Shown in pieces: positions 1 to 11,219 of a stretch of DNA of 64,000 nt. Both the position numbers and the translations under genes were made by a program. The notes under the pieces were generated by a model, which saw nothing but the letters and a program-made list of their open reading frames with translations, searched no databases and was not told the origin of the DNA. Source of the stretch: Micromonospora ferruginea (GTDB taxonomy: Bacteria > Actinomycetota > Actinomycetes > Mycobacteriales > Micromonosporaceae); assembly GCF_013694245.2 (NCBI RefSeq), contig NZ_CP059322.2:3107001-3171000 (forward strand), written 5' to 3'. Each line of letters starts with the position of its first letter. Position 1 is the first letter of the stretch.

Positions 1-187
1 GGTGCCGGTAGCCGTGGATGGCCGCCCACCACGAGGACATCCCGTCGACCAACTCCCGCCCGTCCGCCAGCCGCAGCCGTACCCCCGACGCGCTGTCGAC
101 GACCAGCGGCGGGCTGGCCGCCGGCAACCCCGCGTAGGGATGCCACACATGCCGCCGGTCCACGGCCAGGATCTCGTCGGGCGTCAC
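1..187 (-). CDS. bioA: Adenosylmethionine-8-amino-7-oxononanoate aminotransferase, N-terminal part
   Basis: Only the first 62 codons are in the window; the gene continues past the left edge. The reading includes VWHPYAGLP (around residues 13-21) and [13 protein letters not shown], the class III aminotransferase N-terminus typical of BioA, which uses S-adenosylmethionine to aminate KAPA to DAPA in biotin synthesis. The start is a GTG at 187 preceded by a strong AAGGAGGAA ribosome-binding site. Its GTGA overlaps the stop of the extended pyrD frame, so bioA appears to be the last visible gene of the pyrimidine operon, an unusual partner. The call rests on the N-terminus only. Confidence 0.85.
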   Translation of the reverse strand, partial: MTPDEILAVDRRHVWHPYAGLPAASPPLVVDSASGVRLRLADGRELVDGMSSWWAAIHGYRH

Positions 188-1359
188 GGTTCCTCCTTCG
201 CCCCTCCCCCGCGATCTTGCAGTTTCGGCCCACCTTCTGCCCCGCTATGGGCGATGTGACGGGGCACCAAGTGCAAGATCGACGGGGTGGTGGGGTGGTG
301 GGGTGGCGGGGTGGCGGGGGTGGCGGGGTGGGGGGTGGGGGTCAGCGGGGTGGGGGCGGCGTGGGTGATGGCTCGGGTCAGGGGCGGGCCGCGGTAGATG
401 AAGCCGGTGTAGAGCTGGACCAGGGCGGCGCCGGCGTCGAACATCCGCGTCGCGTCGTCGGGGTCGAGGATGCCGCCGACGCCGATCACCGGCAGCCGGC
501 CCCCGGTCTCCCGGTGCACGAACGCGACCAGTTCCCGGGATCGGGCGGTCAGCGGCCGGCCGGACAGGCCGCCGGCCTCGGCGCCACGCGCCCGGTCGGC
601 CGGGGCGAGCCCGTCGCGCCCGAGCGTGGTGTTGGTGGCGATGACGCCGGCCGCGCCCCGGTCCAGGCAGACCTCCAGCAGCTCGGCCACGGCCGCGTCG
701 GTGAGGTCCGGGGCGATCTTCACCAGCACCGGCTTCTCCCCGACCAGGGCGGCGAGCAGCGCGTCCAGGTGCGACCGGTCCTGAAGCGACCGCAGGCCGG
801 GGGTGTTCGGCGAGGACACGTTGACCGCGAAGTAGTCGCCGTGGCCCTTGAGCGCCCGGTAGGAGGCCAGGTAGTCCTCGACCGCCTCGTCCAGCGGGGT
901 CACCTTGGACTTGCCGAGCGAGATGCCCAGCGGCACGCCGAGCGGGCGGCGCAGCGCCGACAGCCGGACCGCGAGGGCCTCGGCGCCGGCGTTGTTGAAG
1001 CCCATCCGGTTGACCACGGCCTCGCTGTCGCGCAGCCGGAACAGCCGGGGCCGGGGGTTGCCCGGCTGGGCGTGCGCGGTCACGGTGCCGACCTCGACGA
1101 AGCCGAAGCCCAGCGCCGGCCAGGCCGGCAGCGCCACACCGTTCTTGTCCATCCCGGCCGCCAGCCCGACCGGGTTCGGGAACCGCACCCCGAACACCTC
1201 ACGCGGCGCGGCCCGGAAGTAGACCCGCCGCAGCGCCGCGAGCACCCCCGCCCGCCGCGACACGGCGGCCAACCGCGCCAACGTCCACTCGTGCGCCGCC
1301 TCCGCGTCCCCGCCTCCGAGCGCGAACAGCCGGGGCCGCACCACCCGCTCGAAGATCAC
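184..1359 (-). CDS. pyrD: Quinone-dependent dihydroorotate dehydrogenase (class 2) with repeat-derived C-terminal tail
   Basis: Oxidises dihydroorotate to orotate with FMN, passing electrons to quinone at the membrane. The 391-residue protein has the class 2 order: an N-terminal helical region, [31 protein letters not shown] (catalytic-Ser region), TNTTLGR and the phosphate-binding IGVGGI near the end. The GTG start at 1359 follows GGAGGGCGCGC; further upstream the frame runs into a palindromic repeat. The family core ends at about YTGFIYRGP; the next roughly 60 residues are Pro/Thr/His-rich and then encoded by a dispersed palindrome at 212-281. The added tail carries the frame into a 4-nt overlap with bioA. 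Core call is secure; the tail's role is unknown. Confidence 0.95.
   Translation of the reverse strand: MIFERVVRPRLFALGGGDAEAAHEWTLARLAAVSRRAGVLAALRRVYFRAAPREVFGVRFPNPVGLAAGMDKNGVALPAWPALGFGFVEVGTVTAHAQPGNPRPRLFRLRDSEAVVNRMGFNNAGAEALAVRLSALRRPLGVPLGISLGKSKVTPLDEAVEDYLASYRALKGHGDYFAVNVSSPNTPGLRSLQDRSHLDALLAALVGEKPVLVKIAPDLTDAAVAELLEVCLDRGAAGVIATNTTLGRDGLAPADRARGAEAGGLSGRPLTARSRELVAFVHRETGGRLPVIGVGGILDPDDATRMFDAGAALVQLYTGFIYRGPPLTRAITHAAPTPLTPTPHPATPATPPPHHPTTPSILHLVPRHIAHSGAEGGPKLQDRGGGAKEEP
212..281. repeat. Dispersed palindromic element, family P1 (copy 1), inside the pyrD 3' end
   Basis: Arms CGATCTTGCA (212-221) and TGCAAGATCG (272-281) flank an interior with TTTCGGCCC next to the left arm. 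The same arm and the same TTTCGGCCC recur at 35663-35743. This copy is translated as part of the pyrD tail. A C-rich low-complexity stretch (282-360) adjoins it. Confidence 0.75.
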
Positions 1360-1379
1360 CGCGCGCCCTCCAGTCCGTT

Positions 1380-1434
1380 GATCATGAAGTTGGCGGCGGC
1401 GGAGGAGATCCACATCGCCGCCAACTTCATGATC
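1380..1434. repeat. Dispersed palindromic element, family P2 (copy 1), between carB and pyrD
   Basis: Perfect 19-bp inverted arms GATCATGAAGTTGGCGGCG (1380-1398) and its complement (1416-1434) with a 17-bp loop. It lies in the 94-bp carB-pyrD spacer. A second copy with the same core (GATCATGRAGTTRGCGG) is at 36371-36425. No T-run follows on the minus strand, so it is not a classical intrinsic terminator, though the hairpin could slow polymerase or stabilise the carB mRNA end. Confidence 0.85.
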
Positions 1435-1453
1435 GACGCGGAAGTCGGGGTGG

Positions 1454-4793
<3,340 letters not shown>

Positions 4794-4801
<8 letters not shown>

Positions 4802-5939
4802 TTTTTCCGCCTTCGATGAGCTCCGCGAAGCGGTCGAACAGGTAGTCCGCGTCGTGCGGGCCGGCCGCCGCCTCCGGGTGGTACTGGACGGTGAAGGCGG
4901 GCACGTCCTCGGCCCGCAGCCCCTCGACCACGTTGTCATTGAGGCACACATGGGAGACCCGGACACCGCCGAACTCGGTGTCGACCACCTGGTCGGGCAC
5001 CACCGCGCCGGCGGAGACGCCCGGCACCTGCACGGCGAAGCCGTGGTTGTGGCTGGTCACCTCGACCTTGCCGGTGGCCCGGTCGAGCACCGGCTGGTTG
5101 ATGCCGCGGTGGCCGTACCCCAGCTTGTAGGTGCCGAAGCCGAGCGCCCGGCCGAGGATCTGGCTGCCGAAGCAGATGCCGAACAGCGGGATCCGCCGGG
5201 TGAGCACCTCCCGCGCCAGGGCCACCGGGCCGTCGGCGGTCGCCGGGTCGCCCGGGCCGGGCGACAGGAAGACCGCGTCCGCGCCGGTGGCGAGCAGGTC
5301 GTCGACGGTCGAGCCGGCGGGCAGCACGTGGGTGGTGACGCCGCGGGCGGCGAGCCGGCGCGGCACGTTGCGCTTGATGCCCAGGTCCAGCGCGGCCACC
5401 GTGAACCGGTGCTCGCCCCGCGCCTCGACCACGTACGGCTTGGCGGTGCTCACCTCGGCGGACAGGGCCGCGCCTACCATGCCCGGCGAGGTGCGGACCC
5501 GCTCCAGCAGGGCGGCCGGGTCGTCGGCGACGCTGGAGACGCCGACCCGCATCGCGCCGCGCTCGCGCAGGTGCCGGGTCAGCGCGCGGGTGTCGATCCC
5601 ACTGATGCCGACCACGCCCTCGGCGGCGAGCCGGTCCTCCAGCCCGCCGGTGGCGCGCCAGTTCGAGCCGATCCGGGCCGGGTCGCGCACCACGTACCCG
5701 GCCACCCAGATCCGGCCGGACTCGTCGTCCTCGCCGTTGACGCCGGTGTTGCCGATGTGCGGCGCGGTCTGCACCACCACCTGGCGGTGGTACGAGGGGT
5801 CGGTGAGCGTCTCCTGGTAGCCGGTCATGCCGGTGTTGAAGACCGCCTCGCCGAAGGTCTCCCCGACGCTGCCGTACGCCTCGCCGTGGAACGTGCGCCC
5901 GTCCTCCAGAACGAGGATCGCGCTTCGCCTCTTACCCAT
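4794..5939 (-). CDS. carA: Carbamoyl-phosphate synthase small (glutaminase) subunit
   Basis: Hydrolyses glutamine and hands ammonia to CarB. 381 residues, usual length. The N-terminal domain begins [17 protein letters not shown]. The class I glutamine amidotransferase domain contains the nucleophile elbow GICFGSQ (Cys) and the His-Glu pair in [10 protein letters not shown] at 5939 directly abuts the pyrC stop (TAAATG), and the gene's own end overlaps carB by 8 nt. Confidence 0.97.
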
Positions 5940-7217
5940 TTACTTGACAGCCTTTCCGTCCAGGACCGTCGGCTCGCCGCGCAGGAAGGTCGCCACGATG
6001 CGACCCGTCAGCGTCATGCGGGCGTACGGGGTGTTGCGACTGCGACTGGCCAGCTCGGCCGGCTCGATCACCCGACGGGCGGCCGGGTCGACCAGCGTCA
6101 GGTTGGCCGGCACGCCGGGCGCCGGGTCGAGGCCGTGCCCGGTCAGCCCGGCGATCCGGGCGGGGACGCGCGACATCCGCTCGGCGATCAGGTCCCACCG
6201 CGGGCCGAGCACGTCGAGCGCGATGGAGAGCGCGGTCTCCAGGCCGAGCATGCCCGGCCGGGCGTACGCCCACTCGCACTCCTTGTCCTCCACCGCGTGC
6301 GGCGCGTGGTCGGTGGCGATGACGTCGATCACGCCCTCGGCCAGCGCGGCCCGCAGCGCGTCGACGTCGGCGGCGGTGCGCAGCGGCGGGTTGACCTTGA
6401 AGACCGGGTCGTAGCTCTCGGCCCGTTCGTCGGTGAGCAGCAGGTGGTGCGGCGTCACCTCGGCGGTCACCCGCACGCCGCGCGCCTTGGCGTGGCGCAG
6501 CACCTCGACGCTGCCGGCGGTGGAGACGTGGCAGACGTGCAGCCGGCTGCCCACGTGCTCGGCCAGCAGCACGTCCCGGGCGATGATCGCCTCCTCGGCG
6601 ACCGCCGGCCAGCCGGTCAGGCCCAGCCGGGTGGAGACCTCGCCCTCGTGCATCTGCGCGCCCTCGGTGAGCCGGGGCTCCTCCGCGTGCTGGGCGATCA
6701 CCCCGTCGAACGCCTTGACGTACTCCAGCGCGCGGCGCATCAGCCGCGGGTCGGCGACGCAGTGCCCGTCGTCGGAGAAGATCCGCACCCGGGCCGCGGA
6801 GTCGGCCATCGCGCCCAGCTCGGCCAGGCGCTCGCCGGCCAGCCCGACGGTGACCGCGCCGATCGGCTGCACGTCGACCAGGCCGGCCTCCCGGCCGAGC
6901 CGCCACACCTGCTCGACCACGCCGGCGGTGTCCGCGACCGGCGAGGTGTTCGCCATCGCGCAGACCGCCGTGTAGCCGCCGAGCGCCGCCGCCCGGGAGC
7001 CGGACTCGACCGTCTCGGCGTCCTCCCGGCCGGGCTCGCGCAGGTGGGTGTGCAGGTCGACCAGGCCGGGCAGCGCGACCAGGCCGGTCGCGTCGATCAC
7101 CGTGGCGTCGTCCGCGCTCAGGCCGGCGCCGACCTCGGCCACGACGCCGTCGCGGATGAGCAGGTCGGTCGGCTCGCCGCCGACCGGGCTGACGTTTCTG
7201 ATCAGGTACGCGGTCAC
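5940..7217 (-). CDS. pyrC: Dihydroorotase
   Basis: Cyclises carbamoyl aspartate to dihydroorotate. 425 residues, amidohydrolase fold of the class I type found beside PyrB in Gram-positives. Metal-site motifs are visible: HTHLREPG (around residues 58-65), the [10 protein letters not shown] histidines and ATDHAPH with the catalytic Asp. The GTG start at 7217 shares a 4-nt GTGA with the pyrB stop, and the gene ends flush with the carA start, so it is fully embedded in the operon. Confidence 0.96.
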   Translation of the reverse strand: MTAYLIRNVSPVGGEPTDLLIRDGVVAEVGAGLSADDATVIDATGLVALPGLVDLHTHLREPGREDAETVESGSRAAALGGYTAVCAMANTSPVADTAGVVEQVWRLGREAGLVDVQPIGAVTVGLAGERLAELGAMADSAARVRIFSDDGHCVADPRLMRRALEYVKAFDGVIAQHAEEPRLTEGAQMHEGEVSTRLGLTGWPAVAEEAIIARDVLLAEHVGSRLHVCHVSTAGSVEVLRHAKARGVRVTAEVTPHHLLLTDERAESYDPVFKVNPPLRTAADVDALRAALAEGVIDVIATDHAPHAVEDKECEWAYARPGMLGLETALSIALDVLGPRWDLIAERMSRVPARIAGLTGHGLDPAPGVPANLTLVDPAARRVIEPAELASRSRNTPYARMTLTGRIVATFLRGEPTVLDGKAVK

Positions 7218-8140
7218 CGGTTGCTCCCTCCGAGCAGCAGGTAGAGGACGGCCATCCGCACGGAGACCCCGTTGGCGACCTGTTCGACGATGGTGGAGCG
7301 GGGCGAGTCGGCGACCTCGGGCGTGATCTCCATGCCCCGGTTCATCGGGCCCGGGTGCATGACGATCGCGTGCTCGGGCAGCCGGCGCATCCGCGGCCCG
7401 TCCAGCCCGTAGCGGCGGGCGTACTCGCGGGCCGACGGGAAGTAGGAGTCGCTCATCCGCTCCCGCTGCACCCGCAGCATCATCACCACGTCCACGTTCG
7501 GTAGAACGGTGTCCAGGTCGTAGGAGACGTCGATGCCGGGGGCGAGCGCGGGCGAGATGTCGACCGGGATGAGCGTCGGTGGGCCGACCAGGGTGACCTT
7601 GGCGCCGAGCGTGCTCAGCAGCAGCACGTTGGAGCGGGCCACCCGGGAGTGCAGCACGTCGCCGACGATCGCCACGTGCAGGCCGGCGAGCCGGCCCAGC
7701 CGGGAGCGCATCGTGTACGCGTCGAGCAGCGCCTGGGTGGGGTGCTCGTGGGTGCCGTCGCCGGCGTTGACCACCGACCCGTCCACCCAGTCGGCCAGCC
7801 GGTGCGGGGCGCCGGAGGCGGGATGCCGGACGACCACCGCGTCGGCGCCCATCGCCTGCAGGGTGAGCGCGGTGTCCTTCAGGCTCTCGCCCTTGGTCAC
7901 GCTGGACCCCTTGGCGGAAAAGTTGATCACGTCGGCGCTCAGCCGCTTGGCGGCCGCCTCGAACGAGATCCGGGTCCGGGTGGAGTCCTCGTAGAAGAGG
8001 TTGACCACGGTCCGCCCGCGCAGCGCGGGCAGCTTCTTGACCTCCCGGCCGGCCACGGTGGCCATCTCGGCCGCGGTGTCCAGGACCAGGGTGGCGGTGT
8101 CGGCGTCCAGGTCGGCGCCGGAGAGCAGATGCCGAATCAC
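7214..8140 (-). CDS. pyrB: Aspartate carbamoyltransferase catalytic chain
   Basis: Condenses carbamoyl phosphate with aspartate, the committed pyrimidine step. 308 residues with the carbamoyl-phosphate loop [24 protein letters not shown] and the MHPGPMNRG aspartate-domain motif. No PyrI regulatory chain gene is present, as usual in actinomycetes. The GTG at 8140 (VIRHLLSG) is chosen because it matches the family N-terminus. It overlaps the stop of the repeat-encoded small frame at 8137-8319, and the repeat's AAAGGTGGG lies 5-12 nt upstream as a possible ribosome-binding site. Confidence 0.96.
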   Translation of the reverse strand: MIRHLLSGADLDADTATLVLDTAAEMATVAGREVKKLPALRGRTVVNLFYEDSTRTRISFEAAAKRLSADVINFSAKGSSVTKGESLKDTALTLQAMGADAVVVRHPASGAPHRLADWVDGSVVNAGDGTHEHPTQALLDAYTMRSRLGRLAGLHVAIVGDVLHSRVARSNVLLLSTLGAKVTLVGPPTLIPVDISPALAPGIDVSYDLDTVLPNVDVVMMLRVQRERMSDSYFPSAREYARRYGLDGPRMRRLPEHAIVMHPGPMNRGMEITPEVADSPRSTIVEQVANGVSVRMAVLYLLLGGSNR

Positions 8141-8319
8141 TGGGCCCACCTTTCGTTCGCGACTGCGGGGCTCCGCTTCGCTGCACTCCTCGCGCTCACC
8201 GGAGCCCACCTTTCGTTCGCGACTGCGGGGCTCCGCTTCGCTGCACTCCTCGCGCTCACCGGAGCCCACCTTTCGTTCGCGACTGCGGGGCTCCGCTTCG
8301 CTGCACTCCTCGCGCTCAC
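8137..8319 (-). CDS. Repeat-encoded 60-residue linker frame between pyrR and pyrB
   Basis: An open frame formed by three tandem 20-codon units reading [20 protein letters not shown], the last ending in Gln and stop. It starts with GTG overlapping the pyrR stop (GTGA, 8316-8319) and stops with TGA overlapping the pyrB GTG (8137-8140). GGAGGG of the pyrR 3' end lies at suitable spacing upstream. Whether the peptide accumulates is unknown; the arrangement suggests it passes ribosomes from pyrR to pyrB. Confidence 0.45.
   Translation of the reverse strand: MSARSAAKRSPAVANERWAPVSARSAAKRSPAVANERWAPVSARSAAKRSPAVANERWAQ
8140..8319 (-). repeat. Three tandem start-junction repeats, family S1 (60 bp each)
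   Basis: Units at 8260-8319, 8200-8259 and 8140-8199, nearly identical, each beginning GTGAGCGCGAGGA and carrying GAACGAAAGGTGGG near its end. A single diverged copy sits between aroC and aroK (12941-12999). The GTGA junction is repeated at every unit boundary, so each unit offers a start codon and an SD-like AAAGG for the next one. Confidence 0.9.
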
Positions 8320-8900
8320 CGGGGAGACCCTCCGTACAACTTGACCTCGTCGTCGCCGTCGGTCTCGGCGAGGGTGACCTTGACGTTCTCGGCCAGCGCG
8401 GTCGGGATGTTCTTGCCGACGTAGTCGGCGCGGATCGGCAGTTGGCGGTGGCCGCGGTCGACCAGGACCGCGAGCTGCACGGACGCCGGGCGGCCGACGT
8501 CGCTGAGCGCGTCCAGGGCGGCCCGCACGGTGCGGCCGGAGAAGAGCACGTCGTCGACGAGCACGACCCGCCGGCCGTCGATGCCGCCCGGCGGCAGGTC
8601 GGTCGGGCCGACCGCGCGGGTGGCGTGCCGGCGCAGGTCGTCGCGGTAGAGCGTGATGTCGAGCACGCCGACCGGGACGGTCACGTCCTCGAACGTGCTG
8701 ATCCGGGCCGCCAGGCGGCGGGCCAGCGGCACACCCCGGGTGGGGATGCCCAGCAGCACGGTGTCGGCGGCGCCCTGGGTCTTCTCCAGGATCTGGTGGG
8801 CGATGCGGTCGACCACCCGCGAGACGTCGGCGGCGGCGAGGATCACCTTCACCGAGGGTTGTCGCGGCGGCGACGAATGGGCAGCCGGTGGGTAGGCCAC
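8316..8900 (-). CDS. pyrR: Bifunctional pyr operon regulator / uracil phosphoribosyltransferase
   Basis: UMP-responsive RNA-binding regulator of the pyr operon with uracil phosphoribosyltransferase activity. 194 residues. The family region starts near residue 17 and contains [14 protein letters not shown] and the PRPP loop [16 protein letters not shown] at 8900 is preferred over an in-frame GTG at 8924 because AAGGAGGTCC (8906-8914) precedes it at good spacing. It is the first gene of the operon. The PyrR-binding loop at 8914-8932 lies directly upstream, indicating autoregulation. Confidence 0.95.
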   Translation of the reverse strand: MAYPPAAHSSPPRQPSVKVILAAADVSRVVDRIAHQILEKTQGAADTVLLGIPTRGVPLARRLAARISTFEDVTVPVGVLDITLYRDDLRRHATRAVGPTDLPPGGIDGRRVVLVDDVLFSGRTVRAALDALSDVGRPASVQLAVLVDRGHRQLPIRADYVGKNIPTALAENVKVTLAETDGDDEVKLYGGSPR

Positions 8901-8913
8901 GGCGGACCTCCTT

Positions 8914-8932
8914 CCCCGCCTCACGGGACGGG
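8914..8932 (-). promoter_or_regulatory. PyrR-binding RNA loop in the pyr operon leader
   Basis: The leader RNA reads CCCGUCCCGUGAGGCGGGG, a short stem holding UCCNGNGAGG, the core of the known PyrR-binding consensus. It ends one or two bases before the AAGGAGG ribosome-binding site of pyrR and no attenuator terminator is apparent between it and the start. This fits the translational repression described for mycobacterial PyrR rather than Bacillus-type attenuation. Binding is inferred from the motif. Confidence 0.7.
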
Positions 8933-9032
8933 TCGTTAAAGGACGTCTATCGACTCCGGCGGACCCGCGAGGGGCCCGGACCGGGGCTTCACGCCACGTT
9001 ACCAGCGGTCACCGGGCCCACCGCCGCCGGTC

Positions 9033-9048
9033 CTGACCTGCAGGTCAG
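9033..9048. promoter_or_regulatory. 16-bp perfect palindrome between pyrR and bldD
   Basis: CTGACCTGCAGGTCAG is an uninterrupted perfect palindrome in the divergent pyrR/bldD spacer (8901-9186). It lies about 57 bp upstream of the bldD -35 element. It could be an operator for either gene; no regulator is identified. Confidence 0.35.
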
Positions 9049-9104
9049 CCCGGAGAAATGCGGACAAGCCACACCAGCCTCCCGGACCTCGTCGACGGCA
9101 ACAC

Positions 9105-9133
9105 TTGACCACGTGTCGCAATCCCCGTACCGT
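9105..9133 (+). promoter_or_regulatory. Predicted bldD housekeeping promoter
   Basis: TTGACC (9105-9110), a 17-bp spacer and TACCGT (9128-9133) match the HrdB/sigma-70 type. Transcription would start near 9140, giving a leader of about 47 nt before the ATG at 9187. Confidence 0.6.
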
Positions 9134-9145
9134 CACGCTCCGTAG
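9133..9145 (+). promoter_or_regulatory. Candidate BldD autoregulatory box
   Basis: TCACGCTCCGTAG resembles the palindromic BldD consensus TNACNCWGNGTNA with two mismatches. It overlaps the predicted -10 end and start point of bldD. Streptomyces BldD represses its own promoter, so position supports autoregulation; the match is imperfect. Confidence 0.35.
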
Positions 9146-9186
9146 CGATAGCTGGGAGAACCCCGAGCAGCACTGGGAGTGTCCGA

Positions 9187-9675
9187 ATGCCCTCTGAATA
9201 CGCCAAGTCGCTGGGCGCCCGCCTGCGCTCCATCCGCCAGCAGCAGGGCCTGTCCCTGCAGGGGGTGGAGGAGAAGTCGAACGGGCGGTGGAAGGCCGTG
9301 GTGGTCGGCTCGTACGAGCGCGGCGACCGCGCCGTCACCGTGTCCCGCCTGGCGGAGCTGGCCGACTTCTACCGCGTTCCCGTCTCCGAGCTGCTGCCCG
9401 ACGGCAGTGGGGTGCGTCACGAGCCGACCAGCAAGATCGTGCTGGACCTGGAGCGCCTCTACGACGAGGCCTCCGAGGACCTGGCGTACGTCGCCCGGTA
9501 CGCCCGCGCCATCCAGCAGCAGCGTGGCGACTACAACGGCCGGGTGCTCTCCATCCGCGCCGACGACCTGCGCGCCCTCGCGATCGTCTACGACGCCTCG
9601 CCGTCCGGCCTGATCGAGCGGCTCACCGAGCACGGTGTGCTCGTCGCCGACCCGCGCGCGTTCTTCGCCTCCTGA
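9187..9675 (+). CDS. bldD: Developmental master regulator BldD (c-di-GMP-responsive)
   Basis: Represses sporulation and development genes while loaded with c-di-GMP. 162 residues: XRE-type helix-turn-helix (about 10-70, with SYERGDRAVTV) and a C-terminal domain carrying RGD (113-115) and RADD (124-127). Spacing equals the RGD-X8-RQDD signature of Streptomyces BldD, with Gln replaced by Ala but both arginines and the aspartates kept. GGGAG (9175-9179) precedes the ATG by 7 nt. Single-gene unit between a promoter and a strong terminator. Confidence 0.95.
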   Translation: MPSEYAKSLGARLRSIRQQQGLSLQGVEEKSNGRWKAVVVGSYERGDRAVTVSRLAELADFYRVPVSELLPDGSGVRHEPTSKIVLDLERLYDEASEDLAYVARYARAIQQQRGDYNGRVLSIRADDLRALAIVYDASPSGLIERLTEHGVLVADPRAFFAS

Positions 9676-9682
9676 CGCCCGC

Positions 9683-9718
9683 ACGAAGGGCCCGTGCCGT
9701 CCGGCACGGGCCCTTCGT
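9683..9718. terminator. Convergent terminator between bldD and nusB
   Basis: Perfect 16-bp arms beginning ACGAAGGGCCCGTGCC with a 4-nt loop (GTCC), lying 7 nt after the bldD stop and 18 nt after the nusB stop. It can serve both strands. Confidence 0.9.
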
Positions 9719-9736
9719 CGTTCCTGCCTGCGGGCC

Positions 9737-10171
9737 TCAGCGGCTGGCGTATTCGGCGATCCGGCCGAGGATGCCGTTGAGGAAGCGGGGCGAGTCGTCG
9801 GTCGACATCTGCCGGGCCAGCTCGACGGCCTCGCTGATCGCCACCGCGTCGTCGATCTCGTCGACGTAGAGCAGCTCGTACACGGCGATGCGGGCCAGGT
9901 TGCGGTCCACCACCGGCATCCGGTCCAGCGTCCACCCCTCGGCGTAGCTGGCGATCGTCTCGTCGATCCGGTCGAGGTGCGCCGCGACGCCCTCGACCAG
10001 CCCGACCGCGTAGCCGATGTGGTCCGGGCGGGGCTGCTCGATCCGCTCCAGGTAGCCGGCGAGCACCTCGACCGGCGGTCGGTCCCGCAGGTCGGCCTCG
10101 AAGAGCACGTCCAGCGCCCGCTTGCGCGCCTTGCGGCGCGCCGGCATCTGCTGCTTCGGACCCTCGGCCAT
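9737..10171 (-). CDS. nusB: Transcription antitermination factor NusB
   Basis: Binds boxA RNA with NusE (S10) to prevent premature termination in rRNA operons. 144 residues, all-helical NusB fold: RRKARKRALDVLFEAD at the N-terminus, then MPVVDRNLARIAVYELL and EAVELARQMSTDDSPRFLNG. The extension MAEGPKQQM precedes the family core. ATG overlaps the efp stop by one base (TGATG). Last gene of the aro-efp-nusB run. Confidence 0.95.
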   Translation of the reverse strand: MAEGPKQQMPARRKARKRALDVLFEADLRDRPPVEVLAGYLERIEQPRPDHIGYAVGLVEGVAAHLDRIDETIASYAEGWTLDRMPVVDRNLARIAVYELLYVDEIDDAVAISEAVELARQMSTDDSPRFLNGILGRIAEYASR

Positions 10172-10728
10172 CAGGCTCGGCCGAGGTAACGGCCGTCGCG
10201 GGTGTCGACCTTGATCTTCTCGCCGGTGGTGATGAACAGCGGCACCTGCACGGTGGCGCCGGTCTCGACGGTGGCCGGCTTGTTGCCACCGGTCGAGCGG
10301 TCGCCCTGCAGGCCCGGCTCGGTGTAGGTGACCTCCAGCACGACCGAGGTCGGCAGCTCGATGTAGAGCGGCACGCCCTCGTGGGTGGCGACGGTCGCCT
10401 CGGCCTCCGGCAGGAGGTAGTTGGCGGCCTCGCCGACCGTGCCGCCGAGCACGGTGATCTGGTCGAACGTCTCCAGATCCATGAAGACGTAGTCCTCACC
10501 GTCGGCGTAGAGGTATTGCATGGTGCGCTTGTCCACGGTCGCGGTCTCGACCTTGGTGCCCGCGTTGAAGGTCTTGTCGACCACCTTGCCGGACAGCACG
10601 TTCTTCAGCGTGGTGCGCACGAACGCACCACCCTTACCGGGCTTGACGTGCTGGAACTCGACGACGGCCCACAGCTCGCCGTCCAGGTTGAGTACCAGGC
10701 CGTTCTTCAGGTCGTTGGTGGAGGCCAT
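10171..10728 (-). CDS. efp: Translation elongation factor P
   Basis: Relieves ribosome stalling at polyproline, relevant here because several proteins in the window are Pro-rich. 185 residues with the three beta-barrel domains. The tip loop [10 protein letters not shown] places the conserved Lys at residue 32; no epmA/epmB-like modification gene is nearby. The C-terminal signature [17 protein letters not shown] is present. ATG start [10 protein letters not shown] follows GGCAGGAA. Confidence 0.97.
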   Translation of the reverse strand: MASTNDLKNGLVLNLDGELWAVVEFQHVKPGKGGAFVRTTLKNVLSGKVVDKTFNAGTKVETATVDKRTMQYLYADGEDYVFMDLETFDQITVLGGTVGEAANYLLPEAEATVATHEGVPLYIELPTSVVLEVTYTEPGLQGDRSTGGNKPATVETGATVQVPLFITTGEKIKVDTRDGRYLGRA

Positions 10729-10769
10729 TTCCTGCCTTGATCATCAATTGGCGGACAGACCTGTAAAGT

Positions 10770-11219
10770 CTACTCGCCGTGTCGAATCGGACTCGCACGC
10801 TGCGCCAGATGGCGCAGCGCCAGCCGGTAGCCGTCCACGCCCAACCCGCAGATCACCCCGGTGGCGACCGCGGAGACCACCGAGTGGTGCCGGAACTCCT
10901 CCCGGGCGTGGATGTTGGAGATGTGCACCTCGACCAGCGGGGCACGCAGCATGGCGCAGGCGTCCCGCACCGCGATCGAGTAGTGCGACCAGGCGGCCGG
11001 GTTGAGCACCACCGCCGCCGCCTCGTCCGCCGCCTCGTGCAGCCAGCCCAGCAGCTCGTGCTCGGCGTCGGTCTGCCGGACCACCACGTCCAGCCCCAGC
11101 TCCCGGCCGGTCCGCTCGCAGTCGGCCACCAGCTCGGCGTAGCTGGTCACCCCGTAGACGTCGACCTGGCGGGTGCCGAGCCGACCCAGGTTCGGCCCGT
11201 TGAGCACGTACACCCTCAC
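10770..11219 (-). CDS. aroQ: Type II 3-dehydroquinate dehydratase
   Basis: Third shikimate step, dehydroquinate to dehydroshikimate. 149 residues, dodecameric type II family: [13 protein letters not shown] (active-site Arg), the Tyr of [14 protein letters not shown], and [17 protein letters not shown] with the catalytic His region. GTG start at 11219 shares GTGA with the aroB stop. A 41-bp gap then leads to efp. Confidence 0.95.
   Translation of the reverse strand: MRVYVLNGPNLGRLGTRQVDVYGVTSYAELVADCERTGRELGLDVVVRQTDAEHELLGWLHEAADEAAAVVLNPAAWSHYSIAVRDACAMLRAPLVEVHISNIHAREEFRHHSVVSAVATGVICGLGVDGYRLALRHLAQRASPIRHGE

Noticed and set aside
1380..1434. Insertion sequence remnant
   Set aside because: No transposase frame or flanking target duplication is visible; it is classed only as a dispersed palindrome.
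8140..8319. CRISPR-like array
   Set aside because: Units are adjacent without unique spacers, number three, and maintain a reading frame; no cas genes are nearby.
9133..9684. Minus-strand frame opposite bldD
   Set aside because: Fully antisense to a well-supported gene with a promoter and terminator; composition is typical of a GC shadow.
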